A stretch of 18,374 bases of DNA, taken from an uncultured Ilumatobacter sp. Its GTDB lineage: Bacteria; Actinomycetota; Acidimicrobiia; Acidimicrobiales; Ilumatobacteraceae. Shown one piece after another: positions 1 through 7,429 of the stretch (positions within the stretch are counted from its first letter, which is position 1; every line of letters begins with the position of its first letter). The position numbers and the translations under genes were made by a program. The stretch lies in assembly GCA_938049325.1 (NCBI GenBank), contig CALICC010000129.1, positions 1-18,374 on the forward strand, given 5' to 3'. Below the pieces are notes generated by a model, which was not told the DNA's origin, searched no databases, and saw only the letters and a list, made by a program, of their open reading frames with translations.

Positions 1-388
1 GGTTGCGCCGACCACGACGACGGCTCCGACCACGACGGTTGCTCCTACCACCACGGTTGCGCCGACCACGACGACGGCTCCGACCACGACCACAACGACG
101 ACGACGGTTGCGCCGACGACGACGACGGCTCCGACCACGACCACAACGACGACGGTTGCGCCGACGACGACGACGGCTCCGACCACGACGACCACAACGA
201 CGACGACGGTTGCGCCGACCACGACGACGGCTCCGACCACGACGGTTGCTCCTACCACCACGGTTGCGCCGACCACGACGACGGCTCCGACCACGACGAC
301 GGCTCCGACCACGACGGTTGCTCCGAGCACGACTGCGCCGACCACGACGGCTCCGGCCACCACGACCACAACGACGACGGTTGCGCCG
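1..388 (+). repeat. Coding minisatellite (Val-Ala-Pro-Thr repeats)
   Basis: This is degenerate tandem DNA built from GTTGCGCCG, (ACG)n and GCTCCGACCACG blocks in the frame of the surface protein. Bases 1-90 and 208-297 are identical over 90 bp (offset 207), and this copy may extend past the left edge. A shorter 48-bp unit at 107-154 is followed directly by a near copy from 155. Every length change visible is a multiple of three, so the frame is kept. The array probably expands and contracts by slippage or recombination and is prone to misassembly. Confidence 0.85.
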
Positions 389-640
389 CCTCCGCCGACG
401 ACAGCGCCGAGCCCGAGGCCGCCGAAGCCGACCACAGGACGTGAGAACTGGTCGCCCGCACCGGTTGACCAGTTGCACGTTGCCGAGCGGACGGGCCGGT
501 CGCACGCGGCGGGCCAGAGTGCGTCGCTGGTCCGCCGAATCACTCGTTTGTGGATCCAAGCTGTCGGTGTCACTCCACGCTCGAGCAACGGCTGGTCTGG
601 CTTCGTCGACAGAGTGACGCAACAGCTCAACCAGCACTGA
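2..640 (+). CDS. C-terminal part of a Thr/Ala/Pro-repeat (mucin-like) surface protein, 5' end outside window
   Basis: The frame starting at base 2 is open from the left edge to a TGA at 638-640, giving 212 residues with no start inside the window. The first ~130 residues are a low-complexity array of VAPTTTT, APTTT and TTTTTT units. The array then passes through a short Pro/Ser/Lys stretch (PPPPTTAPSPRPPKPTTG) into a unique tail of about 65 residues that begins ENWSPAPVDQLH and ends VTQQLNQH. The tail has no LPXTG sorting signal and no hydrophobic anchor. Thr/Pro tracts of this kind act in actinobacteria as extended wall-spanning stalks and are often O-glycosylated; that role is inferred here. 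I do not recognise the tail. The alternative Arg/Leu-rich reading in frame 3 is a shadow produced by the repeated ACG/GCG codons. The function of the missing N-terminal part is unknown. Confidence 0.72.
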   Translation, partial: VAPTTTTAPTTTVAPTTTVAPTTTTAPTTTTTTTTVAPTTTTAPTTTTTTTVAPTTTTAPTTTTTTTTTVAPTTTTAPTTTVAPTTTVAPTTTTAPTTTTAPTTTVAPSTTAPTTTAPATTTTTTTVAPPPPTTAPSPRPPKPTTGRENWSPAPVDQLHVAERTGRSHAAGQSASLVRRITRLWIQAVGVTPRSSNGWSGFVDRVTQQLNQH

Positions 641-649
641 GCGTGAAAT

Positions 650-671
650 GTGGCGACGATGCGTCGCTCAC
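650..671 (+). terminator. Stem-loop after the surface-protein gene, probable terminator
   Basis: GTG-GCGACG (650-658) pairs with CGTCGC-CAC (662-671, one bulged T at 668) around an ATG loop. It lies 10 bases after the stop codon at 638-640. The stem is GC-rich and is followed by CGTTCCGTTCG, not a clean T tract, so efficient intrinsic termination is uncertain. The next gene runs on the same strand. Confidence 0.45.
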
Positions 672-682
672 GTTCCGTTCGC

Positions 683-715
683 TAGGCTGTCACCCGCCGT
701 GGTAGGCGAGGTGAG
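683..715 (+). promoter_or_regulatory. Possible -10 element and ribosome-binding site of the 38-residue ORF
   Basis: TAGGCT at 683-688 fits the TAnnnT pattern of a -10 box. GAGGTGAG at 708-715 is a good Shine-Dalgarno match a few bases before the TTG at 719. No convincing -35 hexamer is visible, because its expected place falls in the preceding hairpin. The ribosome-binding site is the stronger of the two signals. Confidence 0.28.
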
Positions 716-718
716 TTC

Positions 719-835
719 TTGACCAAACGCCGAGAGGCATTGGTCGAGAAGCAAAGTCAGGTCGTCGGACACTTTGTCAAGAAGCTCGCAAGGTCTACCG
801 GTATTCTGACTGCGGCCGATTCACTAGCCCGCTGA
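719..835 (+). CDS. Possible small protein, 38 residues, TTG start
   Basis: A TTG at 719-721 preceded by GAGGTGAG opens a 38-codon frame to TGA at 833-835. The product starts MTKRREALVEKQSQ and ends LTAADSLAR. It is basic, with a likely amphipathic helix and no signal peptide or membrane segment. It fills most of the gap between the surface-protein gene and ugd and has a better ribosome-binding site than several certain genes here. I recognise no family. It could equally be an untranslated leader that happens to be open. The hairpin at 878-897, after its stop, could end its transcript. Confidence 0.33.
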   Translation: MTKRREALVEKQSQVVGHFVKKLARSTGILTAADSLAR

Positions 836-877
836 CCCGCCCCGCGCCCACCGGCGCAATCACTTTCGTTCTCACCC

Positions 878-897
878 CTCAGGATGGGCGTCCTGAG
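878..897 (+). repeat. Perfect 7-bp inverted repeat in the ugd leader
   Basis: CTCAGGA (878-884) and TCCTGAG (891-897) are perfect complements around a TGGGCG loop, ending 28 bases before the ugd start codon. No T tract follows, so it could be an operator or a 5'-UTR hairpin, or a terminator for the small upstream ORF. Its position argues that the in-frame ATG at 884 is not the real start. Confidence 0.4.
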
Positions 898-910
898 CAC
901 GATCACCAGA

Positions 911-918
911 AGAGGGAG
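911..918 (+). promoter_or_regulatory. Ribosome-binding site deciding the ugd start
   Basis: AGAGGGAG lies 7 bases before the ATG at 926. The alternative in-frame ATG at 884 has no such motif upstream, and its codon sits inside the inverted repeat at 878-897. This fixes the start of the dehydrogenase at 926. Confidence 0.7.
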
Positions 919-925
919 CATCTCG

Positions 926-2245
926 ATGCCACCGACAGAAATCCGTATTGGCGTTGTAGGAACCGGCTACGTCGGTCTCACCACGGGAGCGTGCTTCGCT
1001 CACATGGGGCACACGGTTGTGTGCGGCGACATCGATCAGCGCAAGGTGGACCTGCTCAACGATGGCCACATTCCGATTGTCGAAGAAGGCCTGGAACAAG
1101 TCGTCAACGATGCCCGCGCCAACGGCCGCCTGAGCTTTGTGCTCGGGTCGCAAGCAGCGGCAACCGACGCTGACATCGTCTTTTTGTGCGTCCCGACGCC
1201 GCAGGGCGAAGACGGCAGCGCCGACCTGTCGTACATCGAGCAGGCCGCAGCGGAGATCGCGCCGATTCTCAAGCCAGGCGCTGTCGTGGTCAACAAGTCG
1301 ACCGTGCCGGTCGGGTCAACCATCGCGGTGGAGAAGGTCCTCCAGCGCAGCGACGTGTCGGTGGTCTCGAATCCGGAGTTCTTGCGCGAAGGAACAGCGG
1401 TCGACGACTTCCTCAACCCCGATCGCGTCGTCGTTGGCGCTGCCAATCGGGCCGCTGCCGAGAAGGTCGCCGAATTGTATGACGGGATCGACACACCCGT
1501 GATCATCACCGATCCGGCTTCCGCCGAGACGATCAAGTACGCGGCGAACGGGTTCCTCGCGATGAAGATCAGCTTCGTCAATGCCGTTGCAGCGATGTGC
1601 GAGCACGTTGGTGCCGACGTGGCCGCGGTGGTCGAGGGGATCGGCTCCGATACTCGAATCGGTGGCCGCTTCTTGAACCCCGGTCCGGGCTGGGGTGGCT
1701 CGTGCTTCCCGAAGGACAGTCGAGCGCTCGTCAAGATCGCGGAAGACCACGGCTATGACTTCTCGATGATGCGTGGCGTCATCTCCGTCAACGACGAGCA
1801 ACGTCGTCGCATGATCGACAAGATCGCCAAGGCCGTCGGCCGTCACCAATCCGACCTGTCGGGTGTCACCGTCGGCGTCTGGGGCCTCACGTTCAAAGCG
1901 GGAACCGACGATCTGCGTGAGTCCCCTTCGATGGCGATCATCGACCAGCTGGCCACCGTTGGTGCCAAGGTCAAGGCGTACGACCCCACGACCTCGGGCG
2001 AGCTGTCGCCGCATCAGACCAGCCGGCTCGAAGGGATCGACCTCGTCACCGATCTCATGGACGTCACCGATGGCGTCGATGTGTTGTGTGTGCTCACCGA
2101 GTGGCCTGAGTTCGCTGCGCTCGATCTCGATGCAGTGGCAGAACGCGTGGGCCGCGGCGTCACCGTGGTCGACACCCGAAACCTTCTCGACCCCGACACG
2201 GTCAAGAACGCTGGGTTGCGCTACGACGGTGTGGGCCGACGCTGA
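926..2245 (+). CDS. ugd: UDP-glucose 6-dehydrogenase
   Basis: This cytoplasmic enzyme oxidises UDP-glucose to UDP-glucuronate with two NAD+. The product is 439 residues, the usual family length. The N-terminal Rossmann domain carries GTGYVG at residues 12-17. VPTPQGEDGSADLSY and STVPVGST are family signatures. The catalytic cysteine is C260 in GGSCFPKDS, and the C-terminal UDP-binding domain begins near LTFKAGTDDLRES. The start at 926 is chosen from its ribosome-binding site and because MPPTEIRIGVVGTGYVG gives a normal family N-terminus. The stop TGA overlaps the ATG of the next gene by one base (TGATG), so the two are very likely co-translated. Paired with the decarboxylase it supplies UDP-GlcA and UDP-xylose for polysaccharide synthesis. 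All key residues are present. Relatives acting on GDP-mannose or UDP-N-acetyl sugars cannot be fully excluded, but the downstream gene supports UDP-glucose. Confidence 0.95.
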   Translation: MPPTEIRIGVVGTGYVGLTTGACFAHMGHTVVCGDIDQRKVDLLNDGHIPIVEEGLEQVVNDARANGRLSFVLGSQAAATDADIVFLCVPTPQGEDGSADLSYIEQAAAEIAPILKPGAVVVNKSTVPVGSTIAVEKVLQRSDVSVVSNPEFLREGTAVDDFLNPDRVVVGAANRAAAEKVAELYDGIDTPVIITDPASAETIKYAANGFLAMKISFVNAVAAMCEHVGADVAAVVEGIGSDTRIGGRFLNPGPGWGGSCFPKDSRALVKIAEDHGYDFSMMRGVISVNDEQRRRMIDKIAKAVGRHQSDLSGVTVGVWGLTFKAGTDDLRESPSMAIIDQLATVGAKVKAYDPTTSGELSPHQTSRLEGIDLVTDLMDVTDGVDVLCVLTEWPEFAALDLDAVAERVGRGVTVVDTRNLLDPDTVKNAGLRYDGVGRR

Positions 2246-3195
2246 TGCGCGTCGTCGTTGCCGGCGGGGCCGGATTTCTCGGGTCGCATCTGTGTGATGC
2301 GTTGATTGCTCGTGGTGACCAAGTTGTGTGCGTCGACAACTTCGTGACCGGTAGCGCCGACAACGTCGCTCATCTTCGCGACAACAGTTCGTTCGACTTT
2401 CTCGAGCACGACATCACCGAGCAGTTCGACGTACCGGGGCAGGTGGACGCGGTCATGAACTTGGCGAGCCCCGCCTCGCCGAAGGACTACTACGCACTCC
2501 CAATCGAAACGCTCGATGTCGGCAGCATCGGCACGCGGAACCTCCTCGAACTGTGCCGCATTCACGATGCGATCTTCTTCATGGCCTCCACCAGCGAGGT
2601 GTACGGCGATCCAGCAATTCATCCGCAAACGGAGGACTACTGGGGCAATGTCAATCCGATCGGTCAGCGCAGCATGTACGACGAGGCGAAGCGCTTCTCG
2701 GAGGCGCTCACCTTCGCGTATCACCGCACGCATGGCGTACCCATTCGAGTCGTTCGAATCTTCAACACGTACGGCCCGCGGATGCAGCCCGATGATGGCC
2801 GCGTCGTGTCGAACTTCATCACGCAGGCGCTGCGCGGTGAATCGCTCACGATCTACGGCGACGGCGCGCAAACCCGGAGCTTCTGTTTCGTCGAGGATGA
2901 AGTGAGCGGTTTCCTGGCGCTGCTCGATAGCGACGAGACCGGCCCGATCAACATCGGAAACCCCGGTGAGTTCACGATGCTCGAGCTGGCCGACCTGGTC
3001 AACGAGCTGACCGGGAACGAGGCGGGGATCGCCTTCGAAGCGCTGCCATCCGACGACCCGAAACAGCGTCAGCCCGACATCGCGCTGGCGACCTCGAAGC
3101 TCGGTTGGTCACCGCAGATCAAATTGCGCGAGGGCCTCGAGCGCACGATCCCGTTCTTCGCCGACGCCATCGGTGTCGAGCACGCGCTCCGCTGA
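2245..3195 (+). CDS. uxs: UDP-glucuronate decarboxylase (UDP-xylose synthase)
   Basis: This extended short-chain dehydrogenase (316 residues) converts UDP-glucuronate to UDP-xylose and CO2, using bound NAD. The nucleotide-binding loop is GGAGFLG at residues 7-13, and the acidic residue ending the second strand is D31 in CVDNF. The active site shows ASTSEVYGDP (114-123) and the YxxxK pair Y145/K149 in MYDEAKR. The stretch YWGNVNPIGQRSMYDEAK is highly characteristic of bacterial and plant UXS. Most UXS have YDEGKR, so Ala in place of Gly is a small change. The start overlaps the ugd stop and has no strong ribosome-binding site of its own, suggesting translational coupling. A 36-bp gap follows before the convergent membrane-protein gene; it holds a direct repeat of GCGCTCCGC (3184-3192, 3202-3210) but no clear terminator. 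UDP-galacturonate decarboxylation or a 4-epimerase role is less likely given these motifs. Confidence 0.9.
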   Translation: MRVVVAGGAGFLGSHLCDALIARGDQVVCVDNFVTGSADNVAHLRDNSSFDFLEHDITEQFDVPGQVDAVMNLASPASPKDYYALPIETLDVGSIGTRNLLELCRIHDAIFFMASTSEVYGDPAIHPQTEDYWGNVNPIGQRSMYDEAKRFSEALTFAYHRTHGVPIRVVRIFNTYGPRMQPDDGRVVSNFITQALRGESLTIYGDGAQTRSFCFVEDEVSGFLALLDSDETGPINIGNPGEFTMLELADLVNELTGNEAGIAFEALPSDDPKQRQPDIALATSKLGWSPQIKLREGLERTIPFFADAIGVEHALR

Positions 3196-3231
3196 TCGGC
3201 AGCGCTCCGCAGCGTCCACGAGGGCGAAGGA

Positions 3232-5943
3232 TTAGTGCGACCGCGCGTCGGTGGTCAATGGTGGCAGGAGTGGCCGCCTGTCGAGGTCCTGTGGGCTGAC
3301 CTCGTTGATGAACCTGCGTGACTCGCGCCGCAGGATGCAGATCCAACCAGCCATCAGGTAGAGCCAGATCGCAGACACGTTGACGCCGGCCCCGAGTCCC
3401 TCAGTGGTGACGCTGTTGATCAAGCTGGCCACCAGCAAACCAATCAGCACGACGTGATCTGATCGCGACGAGCCGGTTGCTCCGGGGAGCGCGCCGCGCC
3501 GAGCGCCCTCGGAGCCGATGCGCGAGATGCCGAAGCCGACAGCGCCGATCAGGAGCACCCACCAGATCAGCCCCGCGAGCCCCACATCGATCATGACGTT
3601 GATGAGGGCATTGTGCGCTCCGCCGAGTCCGGTTTCATCGAAGAAGACTCCCTTCGCCGACGCAAAGCCGAGACCGTGCAGCGGGCGGTCCACGAATGCC
3701 TCCCACGCGAGCGTCCAGATCTCGGTTCGCCGGTTGAACGTGCCGATCTGCTCGGCGCTCTCGCCGCGTGTGAGGAACGACATGACCGGGCCGCCGAGGG
3801 CGAGCAGTGCCGAGCCGCCGACGAGGAGACTCCCGAGCGCGAGCTGTGGCTTAGCGCGCTGCCCGGACCAGATCCACGCCATGACCGCCAGCGCCACGAA
3901 GCATCCGCCGATCGAGCCGCGGGTGCGCGTGGCAAGCAGGAAGACGAGGTGGACGATGAGCAGCGCTCCGTAGGTCCATTGAGGCCACGGGGGAGGCGTT
4001 GGGTTGTCTCGCCGCCCGGCAGCGAGCCAGAGGCCGAGCAACATCGGCGCCGACAGGGCAAGCATCGATCCGGCGCTCACGCTGTGGACGGACAACCAGG
4101 TGAAGCGACCGACCTGTGGGGCGCTGACCGGGGCGACATACACGAGGCCGACGCCGATCGAGATCGTGATCAAGATGATCCACGCGTGGATGAGCCGCGC
4201 GATGTGGCTGACGCGGCCCTCCGTCGCGAGCGCGTGGACGACGGCACCGAGGATCAGGAGCTGGACACCGCGGGCAAGTGCCAACATGGCAAAGGTCGAG
4301 TAGAGGGCGCTCGCTGCCGTCGTCAGGATGTAGCCCCACATGATGACGGTCAGCGAGGTCAGCCGAGGTGAGGTGGGAGCGAGTCGCCAGAACGCCCACA
4401 GTCCGATCAGGCCGTAGATGGCCAACTCGGCCATGATCACGAGGTCGAGCGAACCGCCGAGCGCATCGTCGATGTCGCGGCGCCGGACTTTGTACTCGGT
4501 CGCGACGATGGCGATGAGCGGTGCGAGCCACAGGCCTCGCCCAAGCGGGAATCGGACCGCACGCCCAGCTGGTGTCGCTGGAAGCGGACCCAACTGCGGT
4601 TGTGGCACCGACGGAACGGTTTCGTGTTTGAGTCGGGTTGGGCTCGGTGTGAACGTGAGTGAGTCCAAACGGTCGGCATCCTCGTCGTTGACCGACGGTG
4701 GGGTCGACCCGGTCGAGGGTTTGGTGGGAGGTGCGGGTGATCGCAACGCGCGGAGCAGGAGCGCAGCGCCGACGGCGGTTCCTGCGGCGAGGCCGAAGGG
4801 CACAGCATCGACGGTGCCACCGACGGCGAAGGCTGACGCAACCGAGATGCCGACCACAGCATCGACGATGCGGGCATTGAACGCGGTTCGCGACTGGTTC
4901 CGAGCAACGAGTGCGTTGCCTGCTGGCACGCCTGCGCCGAACCCGACGGAGAAGGCGGTCCATGACAAGAGAGCGAGCACGCTCGTGGTCGATGAACTGC
5001 CGAGAAGGTCGCTGAGCGGCGCTCTGGCGATGATTGCGATGGCGCCGTACACGGCGGCCGCGCCGCCCACGACCGCCATGGCAACGGGAACATGAGGCTG
5101 GAATCGTCGCCCCTGCTTGACCTGTGCCGAATAGGTGGGCAGGAGGTAGACGCCGGCGCCGTTGACCACGGTCAGGACGGGAGCGAGGAGCAGACGGGCG
5201 GCTTCGAGTTGCCCGAGTGCCTCGTACGACGCCGCAGCGACGATGATCGTACGGACGAGCGCCTGGCTGCCTGGGCGCAGCCCGATCTGAGCGGCGCGCC
5301 AGATCGCAAACGACGCCACCTCACGCATTCGTGACGGCCCGAGATCGCCCGGAATGATCTCTGAGCGCGGAAGCTGCACGAGGCCGAGGGCGATTGCGAC
5401 CAGTGCGCCAACGAGCAGCGCGACGACCAGTGTCCTGAGTTCGAAAGTGGCGCCCGCCGCGATGCTGAATCCGACGAAACCGAACGAGCCGACGGCGAAC
5501 GAGGCGTCGTTGACGACCAGCTTCGTGAATTCACGACGGGCGATGAGGAGTCTGCGCAAGGTCTCTTCGAGCACCCAGGCCACCGACGCCAAGCCGAAGA
5601 GCAACGCCGTCGTGGTGTCGATGCCGCCGACGGGGAGTGCGAAGAGGGTCGTGACGAGACCGACGAGCACGACGATTGCCAGCTGAGATCGAAACAGAGC
5701 CCGTCGGACACCGGGATCGAACCGATCCAGCACGGTCAGGGAGTCGCCGAGCCAGCCGCTCTGCACGGAATTGGCGGTGATCAAGATTCCGAAGAGCAGG
5801 GCGAAGCGGCCGAGTCCTTCCTCGCCGAGTCGGTCGAGAGCGACGAGCTGGAGCAGCAGGCTGGAGGCTGCGACGATGCCTTGCGACGCAATCGCCGCGA
5901 GTGGCTTGCCCGACCTGCGATCCGGTGTCGCGTCAGCGGTCAT
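3232..5943 (-). CDS. Wzx-type flippase fused to a Wzy/O-antigen-ligase-type polymerase
   Basis: This is a 903-residue polytopic membrane protein with two halves. Residues ~12-400 are hydrophobic with many predicted helices and resemble the oligosaccharide flippase (MATE/Wzx) family, for example the N-terminal LAAIASQGIVAASSLLLQL and the loop SFAIWRAAQIGLRPGSQAL. Residues ~400-466 form a hydrophilic Pro/Ser/Thr/Asp linker. Residues ~467-903 are again polytopic and carry the Wzy_C/O-antigen-ligase signature: FNRRTEIWTLAWEAF near 735-750, then PLHGLGFA and GGAHNALINVMIDVGLAG with H777. Flippases are normally ~400-500 residues and polymerases ~400-450, so each half is full length. The start ATG at 5943 follows GGGAG and overlaps the end of the Wzz-like gene by 11 bp, so the two share an operon. 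The expected job is export of lipid-linked repeat units and their polymerisation outside the membrane. The C-terminal half could instead be a ligase attaching glycan to an acceptor. Confidence 0.82.
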   Translation of the reverse strand: MTADATPDRRSGKPLAAIASQGIVAASSLLLQLVALDRLGEEGLGRFALLFGILITANSVQSGWLGDSLTVLDRFDPGVRRALFRSQLAIVVLVGLVTTLFALPVGGIDTTTALLFGLASVAWVLEETLRRLLIARREFTKLVVNDASFAVGSFGFVGFSIAAGATFELRTLVVALLVGALVAIALGLVQLPRSEIIPGDLGPSRMREVASFAIWRAAQIGLRPGSQALVRTIIVAAASYEALGQLEAARLLLAPVLTVVNGAGVYLLPTYSAQVKQGRRFQPHVPVAMAVVGGAAAVYGAIAIIARAPLSDLLGSSSTTSVLALLSWTAFSVGFGAGVPAGNALVARNQSRTAFNARIVDAVVGISVASAFAVGGTVDAVPFGLAAGTAVGAALLLRALRSPAPPTKPSTGSTPPSVNDEDADRLDSLTFTPSPTRLKHETVPSVPQPQLGPLPATPAGRAVRFPLGRGLWLAPLIAIVATEYKVRRRDIDDALGGSLDLVIMAELAIYGLIGLWAFWRLAPTSPRLTSLTVIMWGYILTTAASALYSTFAMLALARGVQLLILGAVVHALATEGRVSHIARLIHAWIILITISIGVGLVYVAPVSAPQVGRFTWLSVHSVSAGSMLALSAPMLLGLWLAAGRRDNPTPPPWPQWTYGALLIVHLVFLLATRTRGSIGGCFVALAVMAWIWSGQRAKPQLALGSLLVGGSALLALGGPVMSFLTRGESAEQIGTFNRRTEIWTLAWEAFVDRPLHGLGFASAKGVFFDETGLGGAHNALINVMIDVGLAGLIWWVLLIGAVGFGISRIGSEGARRGALPGATGSSRSDHVVLIGLLVASLINSVTTEGLGAGVNVSAIWLYLMAGWICILRRESRRFINEVSPQDLDRRPLLPPLTTDARSH

Positions 5944-7429
5944 GGTCTCCCGGTCGGTGATCGAAGACCACACCGAGGATCGGGGTGCGCAAGACATCCA
6001 GGCGCTGACGCACTGCGCTGAGATCGCGGGTGGACGCTCCGCGGTCCACGATCATGATCACGCCGTCGGCAGCGCTTGCGAACGCTGCACCGTCGGCAGC
6101 GGTCAGCAGTGGGGCGATTGCAACGAGGACGAGGTCGTAATCGGCGCGGAACGAGGCAATGGCCTCACGACCCTGTTGGGAGCGAATGAGGCTGGACGGA
6201 TCGTCGATCGGGCGACCACCTGTGATGAGATCGAGCCAGGCATCACCACCGACGCCGATGGTCCGCTGAGCGTGCGCGAACTCGATGTTGCCTGACAACA
6301 GGTCAGTGAGTCCGCCGGTCGTCTTGGTCACACCGAACAAGCTGCTGACGGCACCGTCTTCGATGTCGCTGTCGACGACGAGAACCCGACGGCCCTCGCG
6401 CGCCGATGCGGTGGCCATGCGGGCGATCGTCTCGGGCGCATTGATGCTCGCGGTCGGACCTCCGGCCAGCACGATGCCACCCTCGGGATGAACAGCGTTG
6501 AGGCTGGTCGCGAGCAGCTGATACGCGGGGCCCGGTGGTGTTGCGGCAGCGAAAGCGACCGGTGGCGCATGCACGACCTCGCCGAGCAGCGGAGCGCGCA
6601 ACGCCAAGGTTGCCTCGCCTCCCGAGCCGATCAGTGGCCAGCGAGCTGCGCGGAACCACGCGATGGCCGCAGCCACGAACGCGGCGAAGAGCAGACCGGC
6701 GAGCCCGAACTGAATCGCCGGTGCGATCCGGGAGTTCGCTTCGACTTCGGCGGGCTCGATGAACTCGACGCCGCCGCCGAACAACACGGCTTCGCGGCGT
6801 ACCTCACCAATGAGGCCGTCGATCTCGGCGAGTGAACTGACGTCTTCGTCGTTTAAACGGTCGCGCTCGCGCTGCAGAGCGGCGACTTGCTCGTCAGCCT
6901 GGCGGTCCGTGTCGGCAGCGGTGAGTTCGATGTACGTCTGCGCGACGGTCCGGCACACCCGTTCGGCTCGTTCGGGGTCACTGTCGGTGCATTCGACCTG
7001 CAGGTTCGATGATGCGGTCGGCGTGGCATCGACGATGTCCTCGAGCGTGTCGGGTGTTTCGGGTTGAATCGTGGGATCGTCAGCGCGTTCGGCTTCGATG
7101 GACGCGATCACCGCGTCGAACGCTTCGACAGACTGAGCGAACTCGGCTCGCTGCCGCGCGTAGCGAGCCAGCTCGTCGGTGCTCGTCGAGCTGTTGCTGA
7201 AGACAGGGTTGCCCCGGGGGTCGGAGAGAAACAGCGTGGTGCTTGCGGTCGAAGACGACGACGCCGAAAACGCTGCAATCGCCGCGAGCAGGCCGATGCC
7301 GATGGTGACCGGCACGGTCCACTTCCGAAAACGCCAGAACGCCTCGACGGGGCCGATGTTCGGTTGCATGTCGGGGCTCGGCGGTGAGACGAACGGGCGC
7401 GGGTTCGCGCCAGGAAAGGTGGAGGTCAT
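5933..7429 (-). CDS. Wzz-type chain-length regulator with a degenerate BY-kinase-like domain
   Basis: The 498-residue product begins with a short Pro-rich cytoplasmic tail, then a membrane helix (~40-56), an extracytoplasmic region with a coiled-coil-like segment (~175-215), a second helix (~239-258) and a cytoplasmic P-loop-type domain (~300-490). This is the layout of the polysaccharide co-polymerases fused to a tyrosine autokinase (Wzc/CapAB type). The kinase part is degraded. Where a GEGKST-like Walker A should be, the sequence is GGPTASINAPE (323-333), with no Lys. Walker A' is kept as VLVVDSD (349-355). Walker B reads DLVLVAIAP (432-440), with Ala in place of the acidic residue. There is no C-terminal Tyr cluster. 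It is probably a non-catalytic chain-length or export scaffold. The start lacks a clear ribosome-binding site; an in-frame ATG at 7369 is an alternative. It is the first gene of a minus-strand pair with the flippase-polymerase. Confidence 0.82.
   Translation of the reverse strand: MTSTFPGANPRPFVSPPSPDMQPNIGPVEAFWRFRKWTVPVTIGIGLLAAIAAFSASSSSTASTTLFLSDPRGNPVFSNSSTSTDELARYARQRAEFAQSVEAFDAVIASIEAERADDPTIQPETPDTLEDIVDATPTASSNLQVECTDSDPERAERVCRTVAQTYIELTAADTDRQADEQVAALQRERDRLNDEDVSSLAEIDGLIGEVRREAVLFGGGVEFIEPAEVEANSRIAPAIQFGLAGLLFAAFVAAAIAWFRAARWPLIGSGGEATLALRAPLLGEVVHAPPVAFAAATPPGPAYQLLATSLNAVHPEGGIVLAGGPTASINAPETIARMATASAREGRRVLVVDSDIEDGAVSSLFGVTKTTGGLTDLLSGNIEFAHAQRTIGVGGDAWLDLITGGRPIDDPSSLIRSQQGREAIASFRADYDLVLVAIAPLLTAADGAAFASAADGVIMIVDRGASTRDLSAVRQRLDVLRTPILGVVFDHRPGDHDR

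Noticed and set aside
1..388. CRISPR-like or non-coding tandem array
   Set aside because: Units vary in length by whole codons, have no unique spacers, and keep one protein frame. It is a coding minisatellite.
3..617. Arg/Leu/Pro-rich frame over the repeat region
   Set aside because: Shadow of the Thr/Ala/Pro frame (2-640), caused by the repeated ACG/GCG codons. The other frame gives a familiar mucin-like composition and a sensible unique C-terminal tail.
884..925. Longer N-terminus for UDP-glucose dehydrogenase from ATG 884
   Set aside because: It has no ribosome-binding site, starts inside a perfect inverted repeat, and adds residues not typical of the family. ATG 926 has AGAGGGAG at the right distance.
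3190..3204. Hairpin CGCTG-ATCGG-CAGCG at the uxs stop as a terminator
   Set aside because: The stem is only 5 bp, overlaps the stop codon and has no T tract, so it is too weak to list as a feature.
4525..4743. Flippase-polymerase fusion being a sequencing error
   Set aside because: The frame is open through a long, compositionally plausible Pro/Ser/Thr/Asp linker with no remnant start or ribosome-binding site evident. A single-base error would not produce such a linker, though read data would settle it.
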